From contig FJUW01000080.1 in assembly GCA_900074885.1 (NCBI GenBank), forward strand, positions 150,376 to 214,375: 64,000 bases of DNA, given 5' to 3'. Within the stretch, counting starts at the first letter, position 1, and each line of letters begins with the position of its first letter. The translations under genes and the position numbers were made by a program. Below are positions 36,243-47,879 of this stretch, in pieces. The notes beneath the pieces are model-generated. The model was given only the letters and a program-made list of their open reading frames with translations, made no database searches and was not told where the DNA came from. The DNA comes from Rhynchosporium graminicola (taxonomy: Eukaryota > Ascomycota > Leotiomycetes > Helotiales > Ploettnerulaceae).

Positions 36243-39200
36243 CTTGCTCCAGATGGCTATCCACGGATTGGGTCTCGCAGTATACTAATGCTACACCTGA
36301 CATGCGCCGCCACGCTATGGTTCCGCCTCCACCTGCTGCTGGATCCGATTTACCTCTGCCGGCCTGCTAAGGTTCGCAACGAAGTTATCCTTCACGATAT
36401 CGGCGCCAATTACGGTTTTGACGTCGGCGGGCTGTTGTAAGGGGGCTGGCAGATGCAGTTTTGGCGCGATCGGATACAGGCTAAATGACGCGGAAACAGA
36501 AGCTCCTTTTCTCGAGCTTCGGTATGGTTTGCTAATCCTATCGACTTTCTTGTACCGTACGACCTAGCGAAAGTGCTCACCCTAGAAGAAGAAGCTATGG
36601 CAGGTAAGTACTGCAGAAATGCGATGCGTGCAACGGCGGTGATCGTCTAATTGTGCCAAATATTGAGAACCGCGTTATGTCGCAAAGCCCGAACAGCTAA
36701 GACCCACGAAGGGACAGCTCGCTCAGACGCTTGATACCACGCGCGTAGCAGAGGACTCGAGTTGATCGTAGCCTTGGTGTGTCGTAGAAATAGTATCGCG
36801 ATTGTCCTCCCAGGGGATACTTGCGAACCCTTGGTCGAGGTAAGGTGAGGTCGGGTCGGTAGTGAGTGAGCCCTGGTCAAAATACTGGGCAGTGGTAGAA
36901 GGTGGGTGGGTGCTGATGCTACCTCTGGATTTGGAAGACGGAGTGCAGGTGTACTCGCGAGAGGAAGTGTGATTATGCGAAAGACAGTTCGGTGATGATG
37001 AGTAGACTAGAAGAGTAAAAATGAAGGCATTCACGATCGCGCAATGCGTAGATTTGGCATGGCAAGAGGAGTTGTAGTTTGAATAGCCTTCTGGGGCTTT
37101 GGACCTCTGGATGCTGGCTCTGGCGCAGCTCTTGGGCTGGATCAATGGGGATGGGGGGAGCAGGGCGAGCGATGTTCCAAGCTTCGGAGCGGAAAAATAT
37201 TATCACGGCTACTTGGCGTCACGTGCAGTAGCCGAGTCCCGTGCGGAGAAAGTCTCAGAAGGACAAATTTGGTGAAGTAGTAGCTAAGGCAGGTAGAAAC
37301 TCCCAAGAGAATTACAATGGTTAAGAAGACAATCGTTTTTATTGACCAATCAAATATCACGAGTGGCATACTGTCACGTGATGGCAAACACTGCATGCTG
37401 GCCATGGCTTTCTGGAGGTGTGAAATCTGTTCCTCAAGCTTTGCCAGCGTAGGGACTCTGGCAAAGCGTCTTCATATTGCAATTGTTGCTGAGCAGTACT
37501 TGGGGGCTGTTGTGTAAAAGTTAAGTTCTTCGATCCTGATGTAGTTCTCAGCCAGCTGGTGCCCAGACGTGACATGCATTTGAGAAACTCATGATGGATA
37601 TGTTTCGGTTTCACAATGATGCCATTGTCCTGGATGGGAAATATCATCCGTGAGCCACACGACACACGAAGTATCGGTAGTCGCAATCTAACAGTCGGTT
37701 CGATCACCCGGCCTCAATGCTTGATGATGCGGCTCAAATGGGCCAGATGGTGAACAGAGAGAGAATAGCTAATAGCTATTACAGATGTTACCAGTAAGTA
37801 AGTAGCCGGTGCTGGCCAAGCTGACATTGCCTCAATCAGACAATAAAAATGCTACGTTAGCTAATCTCGAGACTGTGATATCTTTTAAGTTAGGATATTG
37901 TGTGGTTTTCGCGAAAGTTCTACAACAGCCAAGAGTATTTTCCTTACGTCCTCACTTCGATACTCCCATCAGGTGGAGCCAAGTCTGCCAAGAAAGGTGA
38001 CCGGCCCATTGTTTTCGTTTGCTCATGTTTGCTCAGGTCTGGGCCCAGCGGCCGACGCTATAGTTTATACGCTAAGAAATCTGACGATAACTGGGATTTT
38101 TTTTCTCACTCAACCCTCCCTCCATCATCTTACTTCTTCAACAGCAACCACCACTACCGTCTGCGCACCTGCGCACTGCGACACTCTTTCCGACACAATT
38201 GTATGTTAGATCTCTCTCCTTCTCAGTCTGCGCTCGATCTCCTATGATGATAACTAAAACAATACCTTCTTTTCCCAACTTAATCGCCAATGATGAAGCC
38301 AACTTTGTTCGGGCTTTTCCACACGTGGGTAGCTTGTTACTTGCCAGTACACCTTGTCTGATCCATGATCAACCTCGCTTTATCCTTGATCACTTCTTAA
38401 GGATGGATGCTGACCTGCAAAGGATTCTAGCTTTACACGCGCGACAACTTTCTGCTGAATTGGATATGAAAATATGAGGCATCTACACGCTTCGGGTCAT
38501 CCGCAGGCTTAGCCTTTGGTCATCGGCATAATTTTACGGTCTACTCTCCTGTACAACACATTTTGCTATACCACCTCAATGCAACTTACACACAGGGATA
38601 TAATTTTCAATCCTTTGAAAGGTTAGTCACAAACTCTTCTACTGTTTATTCACAAAGCTTTCATGATGAAACACAACCACATTCGCAGTTTTCACTCGAG
38701 TCTCAAATAGAACCTAACTATGAGGCAAATGAGGGTATCATCTTCCTTGGATGTCTGACTAAAGCTATCAAGCCTTCAACGCGTGCTACACATTTCTTGC
38801 CGGGCTATGCTAATTCGCTGGATTTCAGGTATATCAGCCGCCAGATGTTGCCGAGCGGAGCCAACTTATAGCCTAATACGATGCAGCACCCAAATATATA
38901 TCTTACTTTGTTGTACCTCTGCCGTTCTTGCCGATATTTATGATTCTTCTCCTCTCGCATGCTAACGAGATCTTTGTTCGAGAAGTGCTTCTCGCCCTTC
39001 CATTCCGGTGATTAAACACTCTATCTCAGGTCCCCTTTACCATACCTTCCTGTCGCCTCATCAGTGCATATGCAGTTCACGCTCCTTGTAGATCTGGAAC
39101 ACTATGCCCTGCACATGCCAAATCCTTCGAAGAAATTCCCATCACACACAAAAATTTGAATGCTAGCTCCAAAACATAAACTCTTTGCCGTCTCACATCC

Positions 39201-40240
39201 CAAATTTATGATAATTATTCAGGTAATTTCTTATCAGGATGATGCGCTTCGTATAGAGACGATGTGTTACTTGATCAATGCAAAGGAAGCCCACTCAGGC
39301 AAGGTCCAAGGTCATCATGTTAAGCATAAGTCATATCAATATCGAAGTCATTGTTTGAATCATTCTAAATTTATTGCAGATATCTGCCTCATCTAAGATA
39401 TTGTGCAAGTAATTCGATATACAGTCGCTTGCAAAACTGGCTTCACCTTTGTCAAGGCAGTTCCAAACTCCCTAGTCTCGCTTATACGGTGCCACTATTG
39501 ACTTGATATAAACAGTTTATACTATATTGAATATAATCAGGACTACTTATACCGGAGATAGTCGTCAAGAGACTGAAAGCGGGGTTAACAATATCGTATG
39601 ATCGTATATATACGTCAGATGCAATATAACTATTACAGGCAGAACGATTAGCTGGATTAATCCTGACTTCACTATCGCGAATATCCGCCACAGGCACTAC
39701 ATGCGTCTGTACAGAGGTGCCAGGGCGGCTGGATTTGTCTCACCGCCTTTTGAAAGAATATCTTATCACTAATCAGATATGTATTAAATTTGGGTTCTAT
39801 CGTATCTGAAGGCAGTAGGTGAAAACTTAGCCGCCCTAGCATCCCCGTATGTTAGCTGGTCGAACTTGTCCCTACGCTCCTCAACCACTATCGAATCTTC
39901 ATCTACTTCGACAATAAGCCCTATAAGCATCGATACTTGAGTTGATCGAGATAGTGATGAAAGTAAGTTGAAAGGTGCTTAAGAACACTACAGTACTAAT
40001 AACCAAATAGCTACTCTCTTATCTGATGCGGAGTCTGCTACGGCAACTGAATCTTTCTTCACGACGAACGTCATCATCCTGTAAACCTCCGTCGAACTCT
40101 CTATCATGACCCAAAGTGGTCGAGATGTATCTGAATCAGAGATTTACCTCAAATACGGCTGCGCATGAAATACTAGCCTCGCTCACCATAAATGTCTTGT
40201 ATACTGGGTGTGATGTCACTGGATTTCCACCTAGCTAGTA
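36243..40240. other. Long upstream and intergenic region of the PtaB-like gene
   Basis: Four kilobases without a convincing gene, ending at the change to RIP-type DNA. The left part is presumably promoter and 5' leader of the PtaB-like gene. A TCACGTGA palindrome lies at 37374-37381, and another CACGTG at about 37219. A CT-rich stretch near 38.10-38.20 kb looks like a fungal promoter pointing right, and a small frame follows (38244-38477, 77 codons) that I leave uncalled. Confidence 0.5.
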
Positions 40241-40720
40241 GCGCACAGACCTCTCTCTTCTATAGATTACTCTCAAGGTTTCTAAACCTTCTCTAGAATA
40301 TAACTACGCTTTTCTAGAGCTTCTATTCGCATACCTTTTCTAGTGACTACTATAGGGAGAGATCAAGCTATATCTCTCTCTATTAGTAATTCTTTCGTGC
40401 TTCAATTTCTGCTTCTAAAAGAAACCAGTAAACTTAGTAATAGTACTAGCGGTACCTAATACTACTATAGCGCCTAAGATATCCAGATCGCCTTAAAATT
40501 TCAGTTATAAGCCCTTAGTAAACCCTAGATATCGACGGAATATCTATAAAGAATCCTACGATATTAAAAGGCCTCAGATTATAAGGATATATACTCTCCT
40601 GACTGCGCGTAGCTATTTGCACTAAGTACCCCCTATATATTTCAGGATTCTTCCAGGCCTTAGAATCAGTAGAAAGAAGTATCTAGATCTATTACTTATA
40701 TCTTCCCTGAGGATAATAAC
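40241..40720. other. RIP-altered relic flanking Gypsy family A
   Basis: From about 40.24 kb the sequence becomes TpA-rich with almost no CpA/TpG. No frame can be read. It ends with ATAAC (40716-40720), the left target-site copy of the following element, so it should be continuous with the sequence after 45079. Confidence 0.6.
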
Positions 40721-40955
40721 TATGACGCTTGCTCTAGAAAGGTCTCAAAACTACCTGAGTAATAAGACCTCATATTACTATGAATATAAAGTAGTAAGAA
40801 TCACTTAAGAATCTACAACTAAGGAGTAAAGAAGTAGAGAGAGAATAGAAGTATATATATAAAAAGGGGCCCCTAAAATCTACTAATATAATCTCGCTTA
40901 GCAGTAAGTGTTTCTACTAATAGGGAGAGACCTCTAAACCTGACTAGTCGTTATA
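40721..40955 (-). repeat. 3' LTR of Gypsy family A copy 2
   Basis: 235 bp beginning TATGACG; the other end reads CGTTATA, a one-base RIP-type change from CGTCATA. Same length as its partner at 44845-45079. Confidence 0.9.
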
Positions 40956-43900
40956 CTACCCTCCCCTCTGAAAAAAGCTCGCCCTCGAGCGTTAGTCTAT
41001 CTCCTTATTACTATTAAGGTAGTCGTAATTATTAATTCTATCGTAGAAAGCTTTTAGCTAATTAGGTAGTTTAGCAGGAGGTCTAGCTTACGTTAAGTTA
41101 TTAAGGTAGAATTATTATAGCTTAGCAGGAGCGTATTTAACGTCTATAGCGTCGTATTATATAAGATCGACGTCTTAATTTAACTAGGAAACTCGGTATA
41201 AGAGGCTATTACGATACTTACAGCACGTAAGTATATCTTCGATCTCTTATTTATTATTACTAATAATATTAATAAGTAGTAGTAGTAGTAAGGTTTATCC
41301 TAGTAAGGGGTCGTTTAGATACTTCCGTAGCTTAGTAGCAGGGAATACGTTATATACTTTTATACTAGTAGGGAGCTCTAGACGATAAGAGCTTCTGACC
41401 TTTTTAATTATATAGAAGAGTCCGTTAGTCGGGAAGTCGAGTTTTTTACTAAGTTAAGTACTTATAAAGTAGCGCATATCTAGCTAGATAAAGTCGTCTA
41501 TAGTGAAGTCGACTTCACGGTATAAGCGATTATAGGATTAGGATATCTTAGCTTATATATATTAGAGGCTAGATTAAGTAGTAGTCTAAGCGTCGCGTAA
41601 GCGATTAGCGTAATCTAGAGCTTACTAAGTATTTAACTTATTAGTAGGTATAGTAGAGTTAGGTAGGTCTTTCTAATTCTAATTAACACGGGGTATATAT
41701 CTATAAATAACTTTAAAGAGTAAAAGACCTCTAAGGGATTCATAAGGGAGAGTTATCTAGGCGTAGTTTATAATAAGTAAGAATTCCGACTAGTTATCTT
41801 AATAGTAAAAGATAAAAGGTCGTAATCTGCGTTAGAGATATTAGTTATAGATCTCTATTTAGCTATCTGTTTATAAGTAGTCTACTGCAGAAAGCTATCT
41901 TTTAGTACTAAGAATTATAATAACTATAGTCTAAAAACAGGAAACGAATTAAGGCTCTCTATTAGAGGTAATTATTAATAGAGCTCCGAAATAGTAATAT
42001 ATATAATATAAGTAAAGCTTTATAAGGTCGCGCGTATTAGAAGTCTTTTAGTATAGAATACTAATTACTTATTTACTAAAACAGTCGATAAATACGAGAA
42101 CGTTATTATAGCTATATTTATCGCGGTTAAAGCTATAGTAGTCGACTATAATATACTCCTATAGATATAATAGTATAAGCAGAAGTTAAAAAAGGCCTGG
42201 TTTCTTATCACGCGGCACTTAAATTCGTCGGTAAGTATAATAGTTATAGTAGTACTAGTTAATAGTTAAAGCGATTCCGTACTACTAGTATTATAATACT
42301 AGTAGTTATAAGGTCTTCTTTAAACTTAGATAAGTAGTCTCTAATAAGTCGTATACTTCGCGTATAAGTAGCGTGCGAAAGTATAAGACGTTAAGTATAA
42401 TTAGTCTTCCTTTATAGAGTAGAAGATCTTTTTCTATAATTAGTTTTCTAGGAGTAGCGGAGAGAGCTTATTTCCGTAGGGCTTAGAGTAATAGCGTAGT
42501 GCGATTAGCGTTAAGTACTTACTATACTATAGAAAAGACTAGCGATAAGTCAGCGACTTCTAAGGTATTAATAAGCTTAAAGTTATCTATAGAGTTAGAG
42601 CTATTCCGGAGGTTACTTATAAGTAGTACTAGATCGATTTAGTCTTCGCGTAGTAGCTACTATAAACGCTAGGTTCTTTTAGTATTATTCTAGTTATCTA
42701 ATTTATTTATTCTACGAGAGAGAGCGTTAGTAAGTAGATTATACTTCCTAGGTCGATAAGTAATTATAAAGTTATAATCTGCGAGTAGCTTAGCTTATCG
42801 AGCTTATCGTGCGTTTAGCTATTTAGAGGTTATAAAGTACTTAAGAGCTTTATAATTAGTAATAACGCGGATCTAATATAGTACGCCTACGAGCTCAGAT
42901 CTCTAGTTACTAAAAGATTATATAATTATAAGCATTTCCTTATCGTAAATAGCGTAATTAAGCTTAGTAAGTAGTATAATCTTAGAGAAGTAAGCTACTA
43001 GGAACTAGTCTTCGTCGTACTATTACGATAGTATACCTACTATTACTCTATTACTAGTATCTATTTCGATTATATAAGGTAGATATTACTAATAGTAGTA
43101 GAGGAGTAATACCGAAGTAAGAGTATACTTTAAGTGATTAAAAGTATCTTTATACTCCCTAGCGAACCGAAATAATACGTTATTTTTAGTAAGTTATATA
43201 AGAGGTTTTACGATAATTCCGTAGTCCTTAATAAATTATTAGTAGAAGTTGTAAAAGCCTAAGAATAATTATACGCTCTTAACTATAGTTAAGTAATTCT
43301 AAGATTATATAATATTAACTTTCTTAGGGTCTACCTCGATCCTAGAAGTAGAGATAATAAATCTAAGGTATTTAGTGCAAGTAATATTAAATTTATACTT
43401 CTTAAGGTTAGCTTATAATTCAGCGTCTTATAATCGTTATAGCACCTTATATATATAATTAATACTATAGTAAATCGTTAGAGTAAATCAGAATATTATC
43501 TAGATATACTATATAGAAGTTATCTAAGTAGTCGAATAAGACGTTATTCATATATCGCTAGTATATCGAAAGGCTATTAGTAAGACCGAAAGGGAGTACA
43601 TTAAACTTATATAAAAAATAATAAGTCCGGAAGGTCGTATACTCTTCAGAGGCTAGATCTATTCGAATTCGGTAGAACGCCTAGCGAATATCTAGTTTAG
43701 TAAATATCTTAGCAGTAGAGATTCTAGCTAGCGTTTTATCGATTAATAGCAGTAGATATTAATCCTTCCTCGTGAGGTTATTAAGTGCGCGAAAGTCGAT
43801 ACAGAATCTTAGATTTCTATTAGCTTTCTTAATAAAAAGAATAGGTATAGCGTATAGTGCTTAAGAAGGTTCGATGAAACCTTTAGCTAAGCTATTAGTA

Positions 43901-44575
43901 ATATACGCCTTAACGACTTTAAGTTCTTTAGCTAATATCTTATATAAAGGGGAGTATTTAAAGTTCTTCTCGGCCCCTTCCTTAAGCTTAATTTAGTGAT
44001 TATATAAGCGATAAGAAGGGAGAATATCGCTAGCTTCCTTAGAAAAGACATATACCTACTAGCTATACTCGTGAGAGATCTATAGTTCTGAATCTAATTC
44101 GCTTAAGCTAATAGTAAATTACTAGGCGGTTTTATAACGTTCCGTAAGGTCGATAGTTAAAGATACGATAGTAGTATTATATTACTAAACTACGATTCGG
44201 TCGTTAAGAAGCTTATCTATCTCGTGAAAAGTAGTAGAGAAGATCTTATCGTTAGAAGACTTCTAGCGTTTATATAAGAGATAGAAGGCTAGGCTGCTAA
44301 TCGTATAAATCTCTAGCGCAGGAGGCTCTAGAAGAGGTCTAAGCACACGAGGTGATCTTTATCGCTTCTGAAATATCGTAATAGCTATTTTTATACTTTA
44401 AGTAGCTTCTATTAAGTCGCGAGATAGTATTCCGAGCAACTATTAGTCTATAGTATGAATTACACGGGCGTAGTCTTATACGTAAGTCTTTAACGTAGAG
44501 ACTTCTAATTAGAGTTAAAGTAGAGATTCACGCGGGATATAAGCGATAATATCGCTAAATCGTACGCACTTCGGC

Positions 44576-44576
44576 N
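44576..44576. other. Assembly gap inside Gypsy family A
   Basis: A single N joins sequence equivalent to position 951 and to position 3156 of the copy at the window start. The missing part is therefore about 2,204 bp of gag and protease sequence, and the real element should be about 6.56 kb. Confidence 0.9.
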
Positions 44577-44844
44577 TCGCGAGTACTCTCTACTATAGAG
44601 AGAGGTAGGTTACGGCAAGTATTACGAGTCGCCGAAGAATAGGAGATAAAGAGAGTCGGAGAACTAGTAGTCGATTTATTAGACTTAGGTTACTTCGGTT
44701 TAAGTACTATTCTTCAAGTTTATACTTAGTATAAGCCTTCTCTGTATAGCGTAGTCTCCTGCGTTTAGTAGCTCTAGGCATAAAGGTATAATATAAGTAG
44801 ATATTTACTATCTTCCTAGACGTAAGTAAAAGAGTTATAGATAA

Positions 44845-45079
44845 TATAACGCTTACTCTAGAAAGGTCTAAAAACTACCTGAGTAATAAGACCTTATATT
44901 ACTATGAATATGAAGTAGTAAGAATCGCTTGAGAATCTATAACTAAGGAGTGAAGAAGTAGAGAGAGAATAGAAGTATATATATGAAAAGGGGCCCCTAA
45001 ACTCTACTCGTGTAATCTCGCTTAGCAGTAAGTGTTTCTACTAATAGGGAGAGACCTCTAAACCTGACCAGTCGTCATA
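44845..45079 (-). repeat. 5' LTR of Gypsy family A copy 2
   Basis: 235 bp beginning TATAACG and ending CGTCATA. It is followed at once by the target-site copy ATAAC. Confidence 0.9.
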
Positions 45080-46917
45080 ATAACCCTATATCTTAGTAAG
45101 GAAGTTATACTCTAGGTAAATATTATCTCGAAACCCTATATCTTAGCTTTTCCCTTCGAGAGCCTCGAGTGACCTAAACGGCCCTGCTATCTCCCTTTCG
45201 AGCTCACCCCGAAATAAGAATATTACCGCTAACTTAGCTTCGAGCTAACTATAGATAATATTAACGCTGAAAGCTAAATAATACTACTATAACTAGCTAT
45301 AATTAATATAATATAATAATAATACCTAGTACTCTAGTAGTAAAGAATCTAATAATATTAATTCTTCTTTCTAAGAGTTAATAGATAATATACTTATATA
45401 ATCGCTTAAGATATACTCTAATTACTAAACCTTAGAATCTAATACGATAGATTCAGTATATCCTTATATTATTTTATAGCCCTTATATATAAATCTCTAT
45501 GAAGAACTAAAGGGATTAACTCGAAAGTTCTTTAAATTCTAAATTTTCGAGAACTCGAATATCGAGGAGCTTACTTACCTTATCTTAGCTCGAGCAGTCT
45601 TGAAGCTAACCCTATCTTACCCCGTAACTTCTATATAGCTTTCCCCGAGCTAATCTAGTATTATATTAATAGCTAAGATAAACTTTATATATTAACTTTC
45701 TAGCTAGAAGATATTATAACCCTTAAGATATAATAGATACGATATATTAAAGGAATTACTAATTATATAGTCTTATATATTAAAGTATCTAGAGTCTATA
45801 TTAAGTTTCTAAATATTAAATTCCTAAGCTTTTATACTAGTTAAATATTCGATAGGAATAGTATCTATATCTAATACTAATTATTATAAGCTGAAAAATA
45901 TTAAAGAAAGTATAACTTCTTAAGAACTATCTGCTCTATTAACGCTAAAGAAGCTATTGAATATAGCCTAAAATCTCTTATAACCGGTATAATTAACTTA
46001 AGCCTAGATAAAGAAGCTAATATAACTACTATTCTAAGCTAATACGATTATAAAGGAGAAAGGAAAAACACTAGAGATAAAGATACTTATTCCTCTATAA
46101 GCTTTTAAGGTTTCTATCTTTAATTAAAGCTATATAATATATAATTAAACTTAGCTTAGAGAAATAATAGAGTAGCTAAAGGAGAGAATTCAGTAGAAAC
46201 TAAACTCTAGGATATATATTAAAGCTACTTAAGAGAAAGTTAAAGAGAGTAAGATAAGTAAGATATCTAGAATATCTAAAATAAAGATACTCCGATTTAA
46301 GAGAGCTAAGGACTTCTATAGTAATAGAGATATACTAGTAGTATAATAGCTAGACTATCTAGACTATAACTTTAAGGTAGAGGGTCTAATACTACTAGCT
46401 CTAATTTAAGTTAGAGCTATTACTATATTACTTAATAGAGATACTTTAAGGCGTTTTCGATCAGATACTAAGATAAAAGAGATTATATAGAATAGAATAT
46501 ATATAAGCGAAGAAGAGAAGTAAGAAGTTATTAAGTAGCTTAAAACTCAGTATCTAGATAATAAACTGCCCTTAGAAGAAGTAGATATTATAGCTAAGGT
46601 ATTAGATCTTATTTAAAGAGAATACGAAAATCTTATCTCTTACTACTACTGTATTACTATACTCCTTAAACGTATAGGAGTTATTAATATTAAAAGGGGT
46701 CTAGAAGAACTTTTATTACTTAAGAAGACCTCTAATAAGTATATCCTTACTTCTCTTACCTAGGCTTTTATCTATAGAATTAAAGATAATAAGCTAAGAG
46801 TTTATACTTTAAATAATAATATTCTACGTGTTCTATACTTATAGAGAATATATAAGGTGCTTTATCTATCTTAATAGTTAATTAAAGCGCAGGAGAAAGT
46901 AGAAGAAGAAGTAAAGA
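45080..46917 (+). pseudogene. RIP-degraded gag-like relic, left part
   Basis: From about 46.25 kb one plus-strand frame can be followed with RIP-type stops. It includes FKRAKDFYSNRD, LDYLDYNFKVEG, LRRFRSDTKIKEII and LKTQYLDNKLPLEEVD, a helical gag-like protein of an LTR retrotransposon. It ends at 46917 with AAAGA, the target-site copy of Gypsy family B, and continues at 57267. The stretch 45.08-46.2 kb is too decayed to read. Confidence 0.6.
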
Positions 46918-47185
46918 TATGACGACAGCTCACCTGAATATCATATGAGAAGAAGGATAGATAATAGGGCCCAAGTTCATAGGTATCCCGGTAGAACTAG
47001 TATCCGACCTAGTATAGTATCGGACTAGTACTAGCGTATATATATAAGGTGCTTTATACTTTATCTCTCTTCTTCTTCCTTCCTTATCTTTTTATTTCCT
47101 TTGTAGTAGACTATATAAGATCGCTCTTAGCTTCCCTACTTATTTATTCTTACTTATATACTGCCTTAAGTCTTATATCGTTATA
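46918..47185 (+). repeat. 5' LTR of Gypsy family B copy 1
   Basis: 268 bp, TATGACGA to TCGTTATA. Differences from the partner at 56999-57266 are mainly C/T and G/A, for example TATGACGA against TATAACGA at the start. Confidence 0.92.
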
Positions 47186-47879
47186 TTAAATAAAAAGATT
47201 AAGATAGCCGGAGATAGCTTACTATAATATCTTACTACTAAGTTAGTTATTCGATAACTACTCGTATATAGCTAAGATACTAGAGATCTCTCGGATAACT
47301 ATAAATCAGGGTTTAATTTAGCTTATCGTAAATAGTATAATAGAGGAGGTTTTCGCTAACGCTCCTTTAATAACCCCTTTAGTATAAAGGAATTATAGAT
47401 AGATTTTAAAGAAGGTATAATAAATACCCCGGAACTTTAACCTCTACGTATCGCCGCCGAAATAGCCCTGATATACCCCTTTTTAAGCTACTATTATAGC
47501 TCTTAACTAATAAACTAGAGACCCCTCTAGTTCTAGGGGAACTTAATGCGATCCCTCTTACTCTATCTCTAAACCTAATTTATTATACCTTTCCTTACCC
47601 TAAATATCTTCTACCCTAGAGAATATTAATATCTTATTAAGGAAGTACCGACTAAGAGAGAAAGGAAAATAAAAGCGAAATTCACTAGGAGTATAATCGC
47701 TAAGTACTCCTACTACTATAGGTAACTCGAACCTGATCTATTCCCTCTTATAATAATTAGTAGACTAGAAGGAAAAGAATAACTCTCTAGAAGATACTAT
47801 AGATAGACTAATCTCTATATAAGATAAGTTCCTTATAGGAGTCCCTTACTTATCTTCGACTCTCCTACTAGAACTAATA

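Larger units (their letters stand above)
40721..45079 (-). mobile_element. Gypsy LTR retrotransposon, family A, copy 2
   Basis: A full-length Ty3/Gypsy element on the minus strand, bounded by two 235-bp LTRs and a perfect 5-bp target-site duplication ATAAC (40716-40720 and 45080-45084). A purine tract on the minus strand lies next to the 3' LTR (CCCTCCCCTCT at about 40959-40969 on the plus strand). The minus strand near 43.2 kb reads FLGFYNFY followed by FIKDYGIIVKPL, the Gypsy reverse-transcriptase/RNase H junction. Integrase should lie between about 41.0 and 42.7 kb and gag toward 44.8 kb, where the ATG is at 44779-44781. The element is heavily RIP-altered and cannot be active. N at 44576 hides about 2.2 kb. 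Confidence 0.92.

Noticed and set aside
38244..38477. Small frame MMITKTIPSFPNLIANDEAN, 77 codons
   Set aside because: Preceded by a promoter-like CT-rich stretch, but no recognisable family and no second exon; evidence too thin.
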